Positions 34,306-46,697 of a stretch of 64,000 bases of DNA are shown piece by piece. Numbering within the stretch: position 1 is the first letter of the stretch; each line of letters opens with the position of its first letter. Under the pieces are notes generated by a model, which worked only from the letters and a program-made list of their open reading frames with translations, was not told the origin of the DNA and ran no database searches. Source of the stretch: Amarolinea aalborgensis. Its GTDB lineage: Bacteria > Chloroflexota > Anaerolineae > SSC4 > Amarolineaceae. The DNA is taken from contig NZ_UETR01000001.1 in assembly GCF_900491745.1 (NCBI RefSeq), positions 372,001 to 436,000 on the forward strand, given 5' to 3'. Position numbers and translations under genes: made by a program.

Positions 34306-36384
34306 CTATACCTCGTCGAACTCGCCCGGCGGCAGGCACACGATCTCTTCGCCGTCGTCCATGTCGCCTTCGAACCAATCGTCTATCCAGTCATCCGCGC
34401 CGCGACTGCCGGCCATGAACGGAGCCGGGTCATGATACCACGCGTTGGCGGCCAGGGTAGCAGCAACAGGGTAGCCCGGATTTTTCTTGTCCACCAAGAC
34501 CAGGCTGAAGTGCAGATGCGCGCCGCTCGAATTGCCGGTGTTGCCGCTCTTGCCCACCACGGCGCCTGCGTTCACGCGGTCGTCTACGTTGACCGAGACG
34601 CTGGACAGGTGCGCATAGATGGTATAGCCCTTCTGGTCGCCCCACGTGTGTTCGACAATGACTCTGATGCCATAGGCACCTTGATCCTTATTGGGGCCAA
34701 ATTTCCCTGCGGTGGCCCCCGTGCGGAAGACCACCCCGTCGGCCGCGGCCAGGATGGAGGTTCCGATCGGGCATGCGTAGTCAATGCCTTCATGGCCGGC
34801 AAAGCCGAAGGGTTTGTACACTTCGGGGTTTTTGCCGAAGCTCTGCGAGATACGGATGCCCGGCGCCGGGTTTTGCAGGCTGATCTCATCGCCGATGGGC
34901 GGCCAGTTGTCTATGTCTTTAAGTAACTGCCTGATGGCCGCCAGCAGATCGCTCGTCTGCTTCTGCAGCGCGGGCACGTTCCCCAATCCGGCCACGGCTT
35001 TCTGCAAGTCCTGCTGCGTCTGCGCCACGGTTGTTCCCAGGTCGGCCACGGCCTTCACGCGGCCCTGAAGAGCCGCCAGGGCGGTTTGCAGGTCGGCGAC
35101 GCGCTGCCGCAGCGCGGGGGTGGCATCGCTGCGCTGCGCCACCTGCGCCTGCGCCTGCTGGACGCGCGCCTGCAAGGCCGCGACCGCCTTGAGCGTGTCG
35201 GCCGCTTGCGCAACCTGCCTGGCGACCGCGTCGAGCAGCGGTTTTTGGGCCGCCAGTTGCGCGAGCGGAGTTAATTGCGCAACCGTTGGCGTCAGCTTCG
35301 TTTCCAACGCGGCCGCGCGCTGTTTCAGCCCCGCCAGATCGGTCGGCGGTGGTTCGACTGGCGGCGGCGTCGGCGGCGTCCCCGGTGCGGGCGGCGGCGT
35401 CGGCGGCGCGGGCGGTTGCACAGGCTGCACAGGCTGCACCGGCTCGTCGCGCAGCTTCGCCATGCGCGAGATGATCTGGATGGATTGGCCCTGGTTGTCT
35501 ACGCCCAGGTGACGGAAGGTTTCCCACTTGCCGCCGCCATGACCCACCTGGTAGAGGCATGCGCCTTTGACATACGCGTCACGGCACAGCTCGGCGTTGT
35601 ACCAGGCCAGCGATTCCCAGTATTGGTCCTGGGAGATGGTTTCCCCAGGCGACAACCACCCCACATCACCCGGCGGATCCACCGGGTGCTTGTACATGCG
35701 CGCCAGGCCACATTCGGTGATGATGACCTCATGCCGGTTGCCATACTTCTGCCGAATGCCTTCCATGCACGTGCGATAGAGAAGCGCGCCGGAGGCCACA
35801 TCAGGCCCTGGCTTGAGCGCCGGCCAGCCGTACTCATGAAAACCGAGATATTTGTGCGTTTCCAGCGTGCGCGGGAACCAGTCCAGGTAATGACTGGCCT
35901 GTGTGAAATTACCAGCCGCGAAATTGAACCCAACGGCTTCCAGATTTTTGGTTTGCAGGCGCTCACGAAAACCGACCTGGAATGCATCATAGGCGCGTAG
36001 CCTCTTTTGGACTTCAGCCGGTTTGCTCTGGAAATCGCTTGAGGCTGGCCCGGGAATCGGCTCGTTGAGGCTCATCCAGGCGTCAATCAGCAGGCGGCCG
36101 TTGACCTTTTCGGTGGCGTAGCCGTAATCGTAGTTTAGAATCCGGTCGGCCAGGCTGCGGCCGGCCGCGGCTGGGTCGGCGCTATCCAGCATGGCGTCTT
36201 GTTCTTGATTCGTCAGGTACATGCGACCGATGATGAACGAATCTGGTGAGCGCCAATTACGGATTTCCTGTAATTTGCCGCGATCGCCCGCATGCCAAAG
36301 AATAGTCGGCGGCTTGGCTTCGACCAGGGCTTCGGGGATCCACTGTCGGGTTGATACTTCGATGTAGAAGCCAAGTTTGTTCAT
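34306..36384 (-). CDS. GH-A-like barrel + coiled coil + M23 peptidase fusion
   Basis: 692 residues. Residues 1-310 look like a clan GH-A barrel, with a NEP motif in SLNEPIPGP (acid/base Glu) and IITECGLARMY (nucleophile Glu). A Pro-rich hinge (PAPPTPPPAPGTPPTPPP) at ~325-355 leads to a long Ala/Gln coiled coil to ~510. The C-terminal M23 domain (~520-660) has GHEGIDYACP and GAHLHFSLVLV, the HxxxD and HxH zinc ligands, so a peptidoglycan endopeptidase is expected. No signal peptide is visible, which is odd. The start overlaps the upstream stop (ATGA) with GGGAGG 6 nt before. Confidence 0.8.
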   Translation of the reverse strand: MNKLGFYIEVSTRQWIPEALVEAKPPTILWHAGDRGKLQEIRNWRSPDSFIIGRMYLTNQEQDAMLDSADPAAAGRSLADRILNYDYGYATEKVNGRLLIDAWMSLNEPIPGPASSDFQSKPAEVQKRLRAYDAFQVGFRERLQTKNLEAVGFNFAAGNFTQASHYLDWFPRTLETHKYLGFHEYGWPALKPGPDVASGALLYRTCMEGIRQKYGNRHEVIITECGLARMYKHPVDPPGDVGWLSPGETISQDQYWESLAWYNAELCRDAYVKGACLYQVGHGGGKWETFRHLGVDNQGQSIQIISRMAKLRDEPVQPVQPVQPPAPPTPPPAPGTPPTPPPVEPPPTDLAGLKQRAAALETKLTPTVAQLTPLAQLAAQKPLLDAVARQVAQAADTLKAVAALQARVQQAQAQVAQRSDATPALRQRVADLQTALAALQGRVKAVADLGTTVAQTQQDLQKAVAGLGNVPALQKQTSDLLAAIRQLLKDIDNWPPIGDEISLQNPAPGIRISQSFGKNPEVYKPFGFAGHEGIDYACPIGTSILAAADGVVFRTGATAGKFGPNKDQGAYGIRVIVEHTWGDQKGYTIYAHLSSVSVNVDDRVNAGAVVGKSGNTGNSSGAHLHFSLVLVDKKNPGYPVAATLAANAWYHDPAPFMAGSRGADDWIDDWFEGDMDDGEEIVCLPPGEFDEV

Positions 36385-39300
36385 GTCGCGCCTCCCGTGG
36401 CTTTACGGCCCTTGCGCGCCGGTTTTTGCCCACTCTTCGGCGCTGGCGATTTTGGCTTCGAGCTGCGAGATTTCGACTTGGCGCTCGGAGGGACCGTGCG
36501 GGTGACGCCGGGAATATCAATGAGGTCATCCTCCGTCTTCAGATCGAATGAGAGGTGCGCCAAATCGTCAGGCACGGTCCACGCATCCCATGGCAGTTCA
36601 GACGACAGCTCTGGCCCTCGATCCCACGGGTCTGGCGTTTCGATGCCGCGTGTCTTGGTCGCCGCACCTGGATAAGGCGTGCCGGCGGCAATCAAGGCTG
36701 CCAGCCTGGCATGCGTATCCGCCTCATCGGCGCCGGCCAGGCGGAAAACCTGGCAGCCGGCCGCTTTCAGCCGCGCCTCGTCCGCGCCGGATACCCCGAG
36801 CTCGCCGCCCACAATGGTCACGACTTCCGCCTGCATGGCGTCCGCGACCGAGAAGCCCGCCGTGGGGCGGAAGAACGCCATGTAGTCCTGCGCATTGCGC
36901 CAGTCCGCCTGCGCCCAGTCCGCGCCGTGGTCCCAGAACAGCAGATAATGCTTGATCTGCTTGGCGCTGCTCTTGGGCTGACCGTCCAGCCAGCCCTGCA
37001 CGGCCTTGTAGAGCTTGTTGCGCCAGGCGTTGCCGGTCTTCCATTGGTCGCCGGGGCACTCAGTGGTGTATTTTTGGACTTGATCCCAGATATCGCGATG
37101 GCCCACGACGCCGGTCTCTGGAACGCCGTCCTTGAATTGCGCGTCCAGGGGAATGTTGTACTTCTGCATCAGCCAGGCAATCAACTGCGTCGCGCTTGCC
37201 AGTTGGGGCGGCGTCGGTTCCTGCTTTTCTGGCGGGTGTGGGTTGCCGTTCAAATCGGTGCGCATGAAGCGGCCGATCAGGCTCACCGCCACGGCGTAAT
37301 TGTTCGGTTCCTTGCCCTGGTAGGAGCCTGCCTGGTAGGAGCGAATGTCATCAGGTTGGCAGTGATAAATCACGCCATCGGGGGCCACGATGTAGTGATA
37401 CGCGATACCCGGCCACGGCTCTTTGACCGTCTCGCCCTTCGCATTCGTGCGCGTGCCGAACACGTGATAGTGCGCAATGTTCTGCACGGTGTGCGTCAGC
37501 GGCGTATCGGTATGGTGCACCGCAATCAGGGAAATCGGACGCGTGCGCGTGGCGTAGGGCGGCAGCGTGGGGTGCGTTTCCAGCTTGCCGATCATGTCCA
37601 CGATCGCGGGCTGCGGCACGCCCGCCGGTTTATCGGCCTGAAGCTGCGCAATCTGCGCCTGCAACTGCGCGATGGTGTTCTGCAATTGACCAATTGTGGC
37701 CTCGCGTGCCGCGACCGCGCCTAGCAGGCTCTGCACCTGCGCCTGCAACGGCGCCATGTCGGCTTGCAGTTGTGCGATCGTGGCCTCGCGCGCGGCGACC
37801 GTACTCAGCAGGCTCTGCACCTGCGCCTGCAGCGCAGCGACCTGACCGCCAGCGCTGCGCAGACGCTCCACGTCGGCCTGCGCCTGCGCCAGGGCGCTCT
37901 TCAGGCTGTCCCGCTCCTGCGTCAGGCTGCTGATCTGGCCGCGCAGCTGCGCGACCAACGCGCTGTTGTCCGCGCCGGCGTTGTCGGGCGGCGCTTTGGC
38001 CCGCTCTACCTGCACGGCCGCCAGCAGCGTATCTTTGAAACGGGCGCCGCTGAGCCACTGCGCGCCAGGTGAACCGACATTCTCCAATTCGCTGCGGCCC
38101 ACCACGGCGTCGTTGCCGAGGTTGTAGGTTACCAGCAGCCAGGCGATCAACTTGGCTGCGCTGGCTAACTGCTCCGCGGGGGGCGCCACCGACGTGAAGT
38201 TGCCGGCCAGGGCCACGCCCACACTGTTGGCGTCCAGCGCCGGCTGCGTGGTTTGCTCGGTGATCGTCTCCAGCGCCTGTGTGGCGTAGATCGTGCCATC
38301 GCCGCTGATCAGGAAATGATAGGTGATGCCTGGCCGTCCCTGGCCCACCTGCGCCTCGGCCAGGCGCTGCGGCGTCAGCGTGCCGGAAGTCACCGTGTGA
38401 TGCACGATGATGCGCTTGATGTCGCTCAAGGGACGCGTTGGATAACGTTTCGTGTCGTGCTGCTTCAACGGGCCTGGATCTTTGATATCTGGCTTGACCA
38501 CGCCTGACGCCGGCGGATCGCCCTGCAGCTTCCGTACCTGCTCACGCAGGTCGGCGATGGTCGCCTCTTTCTGCGCCAGCGTGTCACGCAGAGCGGCCAG
38601 CGCGGTCTCTTTCTGCGCCAGGGCGTCGCGCAAACCGCCCAGCGCGGTCTCTTTCTGCGCCAGCGTGTCGCGCAGGCCGGCCAAATCCTGTTCCTTCTGC
38701 GCCAGCGTGTTGCGCAGCGTCTGCGTCTCCTGCTGGAACTGGGCGGTGATGGTCTGCAGTTGGCTGAACTGGGTCGTCAGTTCATCCACGCGCCGGCGCA
38801 GCCGCGTCAGTTCCGTGTCGTCCGGCGGTTTGTTCAGCCACGTCTGCACATCCGCCAGCAGGCGCTCGCGATAGCGGGCGCCTGTGTCCCATTGGTCGCC
38901 AGGCGAGGGAATGCCCTTTTCGACTTCCCGCCGGCCAAAGATTGCCTCTACGCCCAACTTGGTCGTTGACAGCAGCCAGGCGATCAGGTGCGCTGCGCTC
39001 GCCATCTGTGCATCGGCCGGCACAGCGGCCATGAAGTTGCCGCCCAGGGCTACCGCGATGCTGTCCGCGTTGACGTCGGCCCTGCTTGTCGGCACAACGG
39101 CTTCCAGCGGCTGTGTCCAGTAGATCGCGCCATCCGTGTTGATGAGGAAATGGTAGGTGATGCCCAACTTTCCTGTGCGGATCAAAGACTGGGCAATGGT
39201 CTGTGGCGAGAGGTTGCCATCGGCAATCCCCGTATGGTGAACGACGATGCGGCGGATCGCGCCCACATCACGCGTGGGGTAAGGCGCGGTCTGGGGCAGA

Positions 39301-40499
39301 CTGCCACGCAGGTCTTGCAGGTCCGGCTGCGGCACGGCGCCCGGCGGCAGGGCCAACAGCGCTTCCAGGCTGGTTACGCCGCGGCCGAGCGCCTCAGTTT
39401 CTGAGGCGGCGCTTGGCGCCGCGCCCGCACGCGTGGTCAGGTCCGTGACCTTTGCCATGAGCGCGCTGGAGACGGGCGAACCGGCACCAAGCATCTTCTG
39501 CAGGTCAGCCAGCAGTTTAGCTACCTGCGCCTCCAGGTCGCCCAGGCGCTTGCGCAGCGCGGCCCATGGGTCATCGGCGACCGGCCGTTGCGGCCACTTG
39601 TAGCCCGCGCTCAGCGCCTGCTTGAAGTCCTCCTTGGCGCCGTTCTTGGTTTCGATCACGAAGTGGTCGTGATTGGCCCAACGATAGAGCACCAGCGCGC
39701 GGATAACCTGGTTGCCGGGCGTCTGGTTCCACTGGTTGATCTCGTCATAGGCCCGGCGCACCCAGCCGGTGTTACGATCTTCCCACGGTCCGTTGTAGTC
39801 GGTTTCGGTGATGTAACAAGGTAAGGAGCGCATGGATGCCGGCACCACGCGCAGGAAATCTTTGTAGGTGGGGAACTGCTTGTTGTAGCGGTTGTAAGGG
39901 GGATCCATGGTCTCCGCGCTGGTGACGGTTGCCGGATCGCTGCTGCGCCCATAGGTGTGCAGGGCGAAGCCATCGCATTCGCCGGTCACGAATCTCAGGA
40001 CCGAGGCGAAATACTCGATCCAGTCGCCGGTTTCGATATTCCAGGGCGCCACGCCCGCCACCAGCACCTGCGCCTGCGCATCCACGGCGTGGATGGCGCG
40101 GCGGCACAAGCGGTAGCAGCGCGCATACAGCTCTGGCGTGATCGTTTCCGGCGGCGCAACCGGGCGCTCATTGGCGAGATTGGGCTCATTGCCGATGATC
40201 CAGATGCGGCAGCCCTGCGAGCTGCGTACAAAATTGGCGCAGCGCTTGGCAAAGTCTTCGTAGCGCGATGAATGAGGAATGGTGCCCTGGGCGTTGTGGT
40301 TGTAGTTCAGGCGCACGATCACACCGATGCCGCGACCGGAGAGAGAGGTGTAATTACCGCCGCCGGTGTCGTTGGGATTGGCCTCAATTTGCTCGGAAAT
40401 GACCACCCACCCCGGCGCGCCTGCATCGAGCATCAACTGCTCACCGCCGGGATCGTGCAGTCCGTACAGGTATTCGGAGTCGAACATGGGACGTGACAT
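36381..40499 (-). CDS. GH-A-like barrel + three amidase/PGRP domains + coiled coils
   Basis: 1372 residues from ATG 40499 (GGAGG 7 nt upstream). An N-terminal barrel (~1-310) has IWIIGNEPNLANE and CYITETDYNGPW, the clan GH-A Glu pair. Three N-acetylmuramoyl-L-alanine amidase (Amidase_2/PGRP) domains start near residues 405, 680 and 980, separated by coiled coils of the type TLAQKETALGGLRDALAQ. Only the third keeps His, His, Cys (VHHTDTP, VGHRDIW, TECPGD). In the first two the second His is Arg (FGRREVE, VGRSELE) and the Cys is Ser (PSPGD, GSPGA). The tail is Lys/Pro-rich. No signal peptide is visible. Coupled to the M23 gene downstream. Confidence 0.82.
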   Translation of the reverse strand: MSRPMFDSEYLYGLHDPGGEQLMLDAGAPGWVVISEQIEANPNDTGGGNYTSLSGRGIGVIVRLNYNHNAQGTIPHSSRYEDFAKRCANFVRSSQGCRIWIIGNEPNLANERPVAPPETITPELYARCYRLCRRAIHAVDAQAQVLVAGVAPWNIETGDWIEYFASVLRFVTGECDGFALHTYGRSSDPATVTSAETMDPPYNRYNKQFPTYKDFLRVVPASMRSLPCYITETDYNGPWEDRNTGWVRRAYDEINQWNQTPGNQVIRALVLYRWANHDHFVIETKNGAKEDFKQALSAGYKWPQRPVADDPWAALRKRLGDLEAQVAKLLADLQKMLGAGSPVSSALMAKVTDLTTRAGAAPSAASETEALGRGVTSLEALLALPPGAVPQPDLQDLRGSLPQTAPYPTRDVGAIRRIVVHHTGIADGNLSPQTIAQSLIRTGKLGITYHFLINTDGAIYWTQPLEAVVPTSRADVNADSIAVALGGNFMAAVPADAQMASAAHLIAWLLSTTKLGVEAIFGRREVEKGIPSPGDQWDTGARYRERLLADVQTWLNKPPDDTELTRLRRRVDELTTQFSQLQTITAQFQQETQTLRNTLAQKEQDLAGLRDTLAQKETALGGLRDALAQKETALAALRDTLAQKEATIADLREQVRKLQGDPPASGVVKPDIKDPGPLKQHDTKRYPTRPLSDIKRIIVHHTVTSGTLTPQRLAEAQVGQGRPGITYHFLISGDGTIYATQALETITEQTTQPALDANSVGVALAGNFTSVAPPAEQLASAAKLIAWLLVTYNLGNDAVVGRSELENVGSPGAQWLSGARFKDTLLAAVQVERAKAPPDNAGADNSALVAQLRGQISSLTQERDSLKSALAQAQADVERLRSAGGQVAALQAQVQSLLSTVAAREATIAQLQADMAPLQAQVQSLLGAVAAREATIGQLQNTIAQLQAQIAQLQADKPAGVPQPAIVDMIGKLETHPTLPPYATRTRPISLIAVHHTDTPLTHTVQNIAHYHVFGTRTNAKGETVKEPWPGIAYHYIVAPDGVIYHCQPDDIRSYQAGSYQGKEPNNYAVAVSLIGRFMRTDLNGNPHPPEKQEPTPPQLASATQLIAWLMQKYNIPLDAQFKDGVPETGVVGHRDIWDQVQKYTTECPGDQWKTGNAWRNKLYKAVQGWLDGQPKSSAKQIKHYLLFWDHGADWAQADWRNAQDYMAFFRPTAGFSVADAMQAEVVTIVGGELGVSGADEARLKAAGCQVFRLAGADEADTHARLAALIAAGTPYPGAATKTRGIETPDPWDRGPELSSELPWDAWTVPDDLAHLSFDLKTEDDLIDIPGVTRTVPPSAKSKSRSSKPKSPAPKSGQKPARKGRKATGGAT

Positions 40500-40520
40500 C
40501 GGTGAAACCTCCATGATCGG

Positions 40521-40581
40521 AAATGCAAAGCGCAGAGCATGAAGCGCAAAGTGCAGAGAGCAAAGTGCAAAGCGCAGAGTG
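40521..40581. repeat. Short imperfect CAAAGCGCAGAG repeats
   Basis: The phrase GCAAAG(C/T)GCAGAG recurs three to four times in 60 bp in the 5' leader of the large amidase gene. It resembles low-complexity intergenic repeats; no function is evident. Confidence 0.5.
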
Positions 40582-40645
40582 GCGAGTGCGCCTGGCGTTC
40601 GTTCGGGTGGGGCTTCGTGTGCAATGGTTGACTTGGACTAATGCC

Positions 40646-40674
40646 ATTATACGCCTCCCGGCGCTTTTGAGCAA
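40646..40674 (-). promoter_or_regulatory. Promoter for the peptidoglycan hydrolase operon
   Basis: On the minus strand TTGCTC (40674-40669), a 17-nt spacer and a consensus TATAAT (40651-40646). The leader to the start at 40499 is ~140 nt and contains the CAAAGCGCAGAG repeats. Confidence 0.6.
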
Positions 40675-40681
40675 GTGAAAA

Positions 40682-40758
<77 letters not shown>

Positions 40759-40766
40759 TCTCTTTT

Positions 40767-40794
40767 TTGCCTTTCCATGTCCCGGTGCTAGAAT
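40767..40794 (+). promoter_or_regulatory. Promoter for smc
   Basis: TTGCCT (40767-40772), 16-nt spacer and TAGAAT (40789-40794), 30 nt before the smc ATG. Confidence 0.5.
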
Positions 40795-40824
40795 GAGTTA
40801 TCTGGCCCGCCTCCGTGGAGACTA

Positions 40825-44467
<3,643 letters not shown>

Positions 44468-44478
<11 letters not shown>

Positions 44479-45337
44479 GCCCTGGGCCGCGCTGGCTGTC
44501 GTCGCCAGCGTTTTCTTCTGGTCCGCCAGTTTCACCTGGTCGAAGCTGGCCTTGCAGGAGGTCAACGCGTGGGGCCTGGCCTTTTGGCGCTGGCTGCTGG
44601 CGGCCTTGTTCTTCGCGGTCTACCTGCCGCTGACCGGGCAGGGGCCGCCGGTGCGCCAGGCGCTGCGGCAGGATGGATGGCGCCTGGCGCTGCTCAGCCT
44701 GCTCGGCGTCAGCCTGCTCTACGGCCTGCAGAACATTGGCCTGACCCGCACCAGCGCCATCCACAGCAGCCTCATCATGAACGCCATCGGCCTGTTCACC
44801 GCGCTGCTGGGCGTGGTCTGGTTGGGCGAACGGCTGGGCCGGCGCGGCTGGCTCGGCCTGGCGCTGGCCTTCAGCGGCGTGGCCATCATCGTCTGGCAGG
44901 GCGCCGCGCCTGCGGTGGGCGCCAGCACCCTGGCCGGAGACCTCATCACGCTGGCGGCTGCGCTGTGCGCTGCGCTCTACTCGATCTACGGCAAGCCGTT
45001 GGTCGGCCGCACGCCCCCGGCTGTTTTGACTGGCCTGGTCGCTGGCTTTGGCGCGCTCTTCTTGCTGCCGGCCGCCGTCTGGCAAGGGCTGACCATCCCC
45101 GCGCTGCCAACCACGTGGGCGCTGCTGTTGGCGCTGGGCATCGGCAGCAGCGCGCTCGCCAACCTGGCCTGGTGGCAGATGCTGGCGCGCATGGATGCCA
45201 GCCGCGCCGGTCTCTTCCTCTTCCTCATTCCCGTCACCGCCAGCCTGATCGCCGTCGTCACCCTGGGCGAGACCTTGACCTGGCAGACGATCGGGGGCGC
45301 GGTGTTCGTGCTGGGCGGGCTGTACCTCGCGCGGTAG
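44468..45337 (+). CDS. EamA/DMT family transporter
   Basis: 289 residues with ten membrane helices arranged as two EamA repeats: FFWSASFTWSKLALQEV.. in the first and LITLAAALCAALYSIYGKPL in the second, ending VFVLGGLYLAR. The ATG at 44468 lies within the smc 3' end in another frame. DMT exporters move amino acids, metabolites or nucleotide sugars; the substrate is not predictable. It is the last ordinary gene before the island of repeats and defence genes. Confidence 0.85.
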
Positions 45338-45359
45338 GTCACACCACCGGCGGATCTCG

Positions 45360-45388
45360 TTGTGATCGTTGCATGGTTATGGTACAAT
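45360..45388 (+). promoter_or_regulatory. TA-type promoter, copy 1 (relic)
   Basis: TTGTGA (45360-45365), 17-nt spacer and TACAAT (45383-45388). Nearly the same sequence, with the same spacing, precedes the TA operons at 56103 and 57158. Confidence 0.6.
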
Positions 45389-45397
45389 CCACTCACG

Positions 45398-45448
45398 ATG
45401 ACGGCATTATCTCTTTCGGAACTGAGCCAGCGCGTGCAAGTCCCGTGA
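45398..45448 (+). pseudogene. Antitoxin gene stub cut short at the repeat array
   Basis: ATGACGGCATTATCTCTTTC starts the same N-terminus (MTALSLSELSQR) as the antitoxin at 56103 (MTALSLSELSRR), then departs after about 14 codons and stops as the repeat array begins. The SD-bearing segment between promoter and ATG, present at 56062-56102, is missing here. A relic of a duplicated TA operon. Confidence 0.7.
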
Positions 45449-45451
45449 ATG

Positions 45452-45971
45452 AGCCCCGTGAGTGAATGAATTCACGGTCTGGCATGGCAAACCTGCTGAA
45501 GCAGGTTGTTTTGCCCACGCCAACCCGTTTCAACGGGTTTTGATATTTCAGACGCCGAATTCATTCGGTGGCTGGCGATGATCGCCCCGTGAATGAATTC
45601 ACGGTCTGGCATGGCAAACCTGCTGAAGCAGGTTGTTTTGCCCACGTCAACCCGTTTCAACGGGTCTTGATATTTCAGACGCCGAATTCATTCGGTGGCT
45701 GGCGATGATCGCCCCGTGAATGAATTCACGGTCTGGCATGGCAAACCTGCTGAAGCAGGTTGTTTTGCCCACGTCAACCCGTTTCAACGGGTTTTGATAT
45801 TTCAGACGCCGAATTCATTCGGTGGCTGGCGATGATCGCCCCGTGAGCCCCGTGAATGAGTGAATGAATTCACGGTCTGGCATGGCAAACCTGCTGAAGC
45901 AGGTTGTTTTGCCCACGCCAACCCGTTTCAACGGGTTTTGATATTTCAGACGCCGAATTCATTCGGTGGCT
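45452..45971 (+). repeat. Four-unit REP-type array next to the RAYT gene
   Basis: The phrase TCTGGCATGGCAAACCTGCT begins at 45478, 45605, 45732 and 45876: two periods of 127 bp and one of 144. Each unit contains four hairpins: GTGAATGAATTCAC, AACCTGCTGAAGCAGGTT, AACCCGTTTCAACGGGTT and CCGAATTCATTCGG. The last unit runs directly into the ribosome-binding site of the transposase gene. Such arrays beside a RAYT gene are the known pattern for REP/BIME elements mobilised by that enzyme. Confidence 0.88.
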
Positions 45972-45989
45972 GTTCAGGGAGGATTTCCG

Positions 45990-46502
45990 ATGCCCTTCTG
46001 GCGCAACTATTACCATCTCGTTTGGGCGACCAAGAACCGCGAACCCTTCATCACATCCGACATCGAGCCGCGGCTTTTCGCCTACATCATTCGTATATCC
46101 GCTGAGCTTGGCGCTTACGTTTACGCCATCAACGGCTGGACCGATCACACGCATGTCGTAACCGCCATCCCTCCTCACGTGGCCGTTTCCCACTGGGTCA
46201 AGCACGTGAAGGGGGCTTCTTCTCATGATCTTAATCAGCAAGGCCTTCCCTTCCATTTCGGTTGGCAGCGAGGCTATGGCGTCTTGACCTTGGGGCAGCG
46301 TCAACGACCCGATGCCGAAGCCTACGTGCATAGGCAAAAGGAGCATCATGCTCAAAACACCATCAATGCTTGGTTGGAACGCTACGACGAGATTGACGAG
46401 GGGCCGTCCGATGCCGTGGGCGGTCAACCTCCGCCGGTACCTGCCCTGCGCGAGCCTTCCCCCAGCTATGGAATGCCCAACGATTCACCTTTTCCTTTTT
46501 AG
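45990..46502 (+). CDS. REP-associated tyrosine transposase (IS200-like, Y1/RAYT)
   Basis: 170 residues from ATG 45990, with AGGGAGG 6 nt upstream. MPFWRNYYHLVWATKNREPF is the classic TnpA-REP/IS200-like opening. The HUH motif is HTH in NGWTDHTHVVTAIPP, and the catalytic Tyr lies in AEAYVHRQKEHH. By family knowledge it nicks and rejoins single-stranded hairpin DNA of REP elements. The Pro-rich C-terminus is extra. Domesticated RAYTs lack flanking IS ends, and none are seen here; the array upstream is the likely substrate. Confidence 0.88.
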   Translation: MPFWRNYYHLVWATKNREPFITSDIEPRLFAYIIRISAELGAYVYAINGWTDHTHVVTAIPPHVAVSHWVKHVKGASSHDLNQQGLPFHFGWQRGYGVLTLGQRQRPDAEAYVHRQKEHHAQNTINAWLERYDEIDEGPSDAVGGQPPPVPALREPSPSYGMPNDSPFPF

Positions 46503-46514
46503 CCACCTTGAAGG

Positions 46515-46697
46515 TTGAAGCAGCCTGTGCCCGCAAAACTCCAACTCAAATTCGACGCCAACCAGGAACACCAGCTCCAGCCGGTGGAGAGCATCGTGCA
46601 CCTCTTCAATGCCACTGCATCACAACAACCACCATCCCGGAAATTCGCGATGCCCATCCTGATAACTGCCCAACTCCGAATTGGCGAGGCGCCATGA
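46515..46697 (+). pseudogene. N-terminal remnant of a type III restriction (Res)-like helicase gene
   Basis: From TTG 46515 the frame reads KLQLKFDANQEHQLQPVESI followed by VHLF, which resembles the start of type III Res/DEAD helicase subunits (FD.N..HQLDAI..VV.LF). The similarity ends after ~40 codons and the frame stops at the NACHT gene start, so only a fragment is left. Similarity is judged from memory. Confidence 0.5.

Noticed and set aside
34306..40499. Prophage lysis cassette
   Set aside because: No holin, capsid, tail or integrase genes adjoin; the multi-domain size is far beyond typical endolysins.
45452..45971. CRISPR array or rearranged gene at the four-unit repeat
   Set aside because: Whole units are near-identical without spacers; the hairpin content and adjacent RAYT explain it as a REP array.
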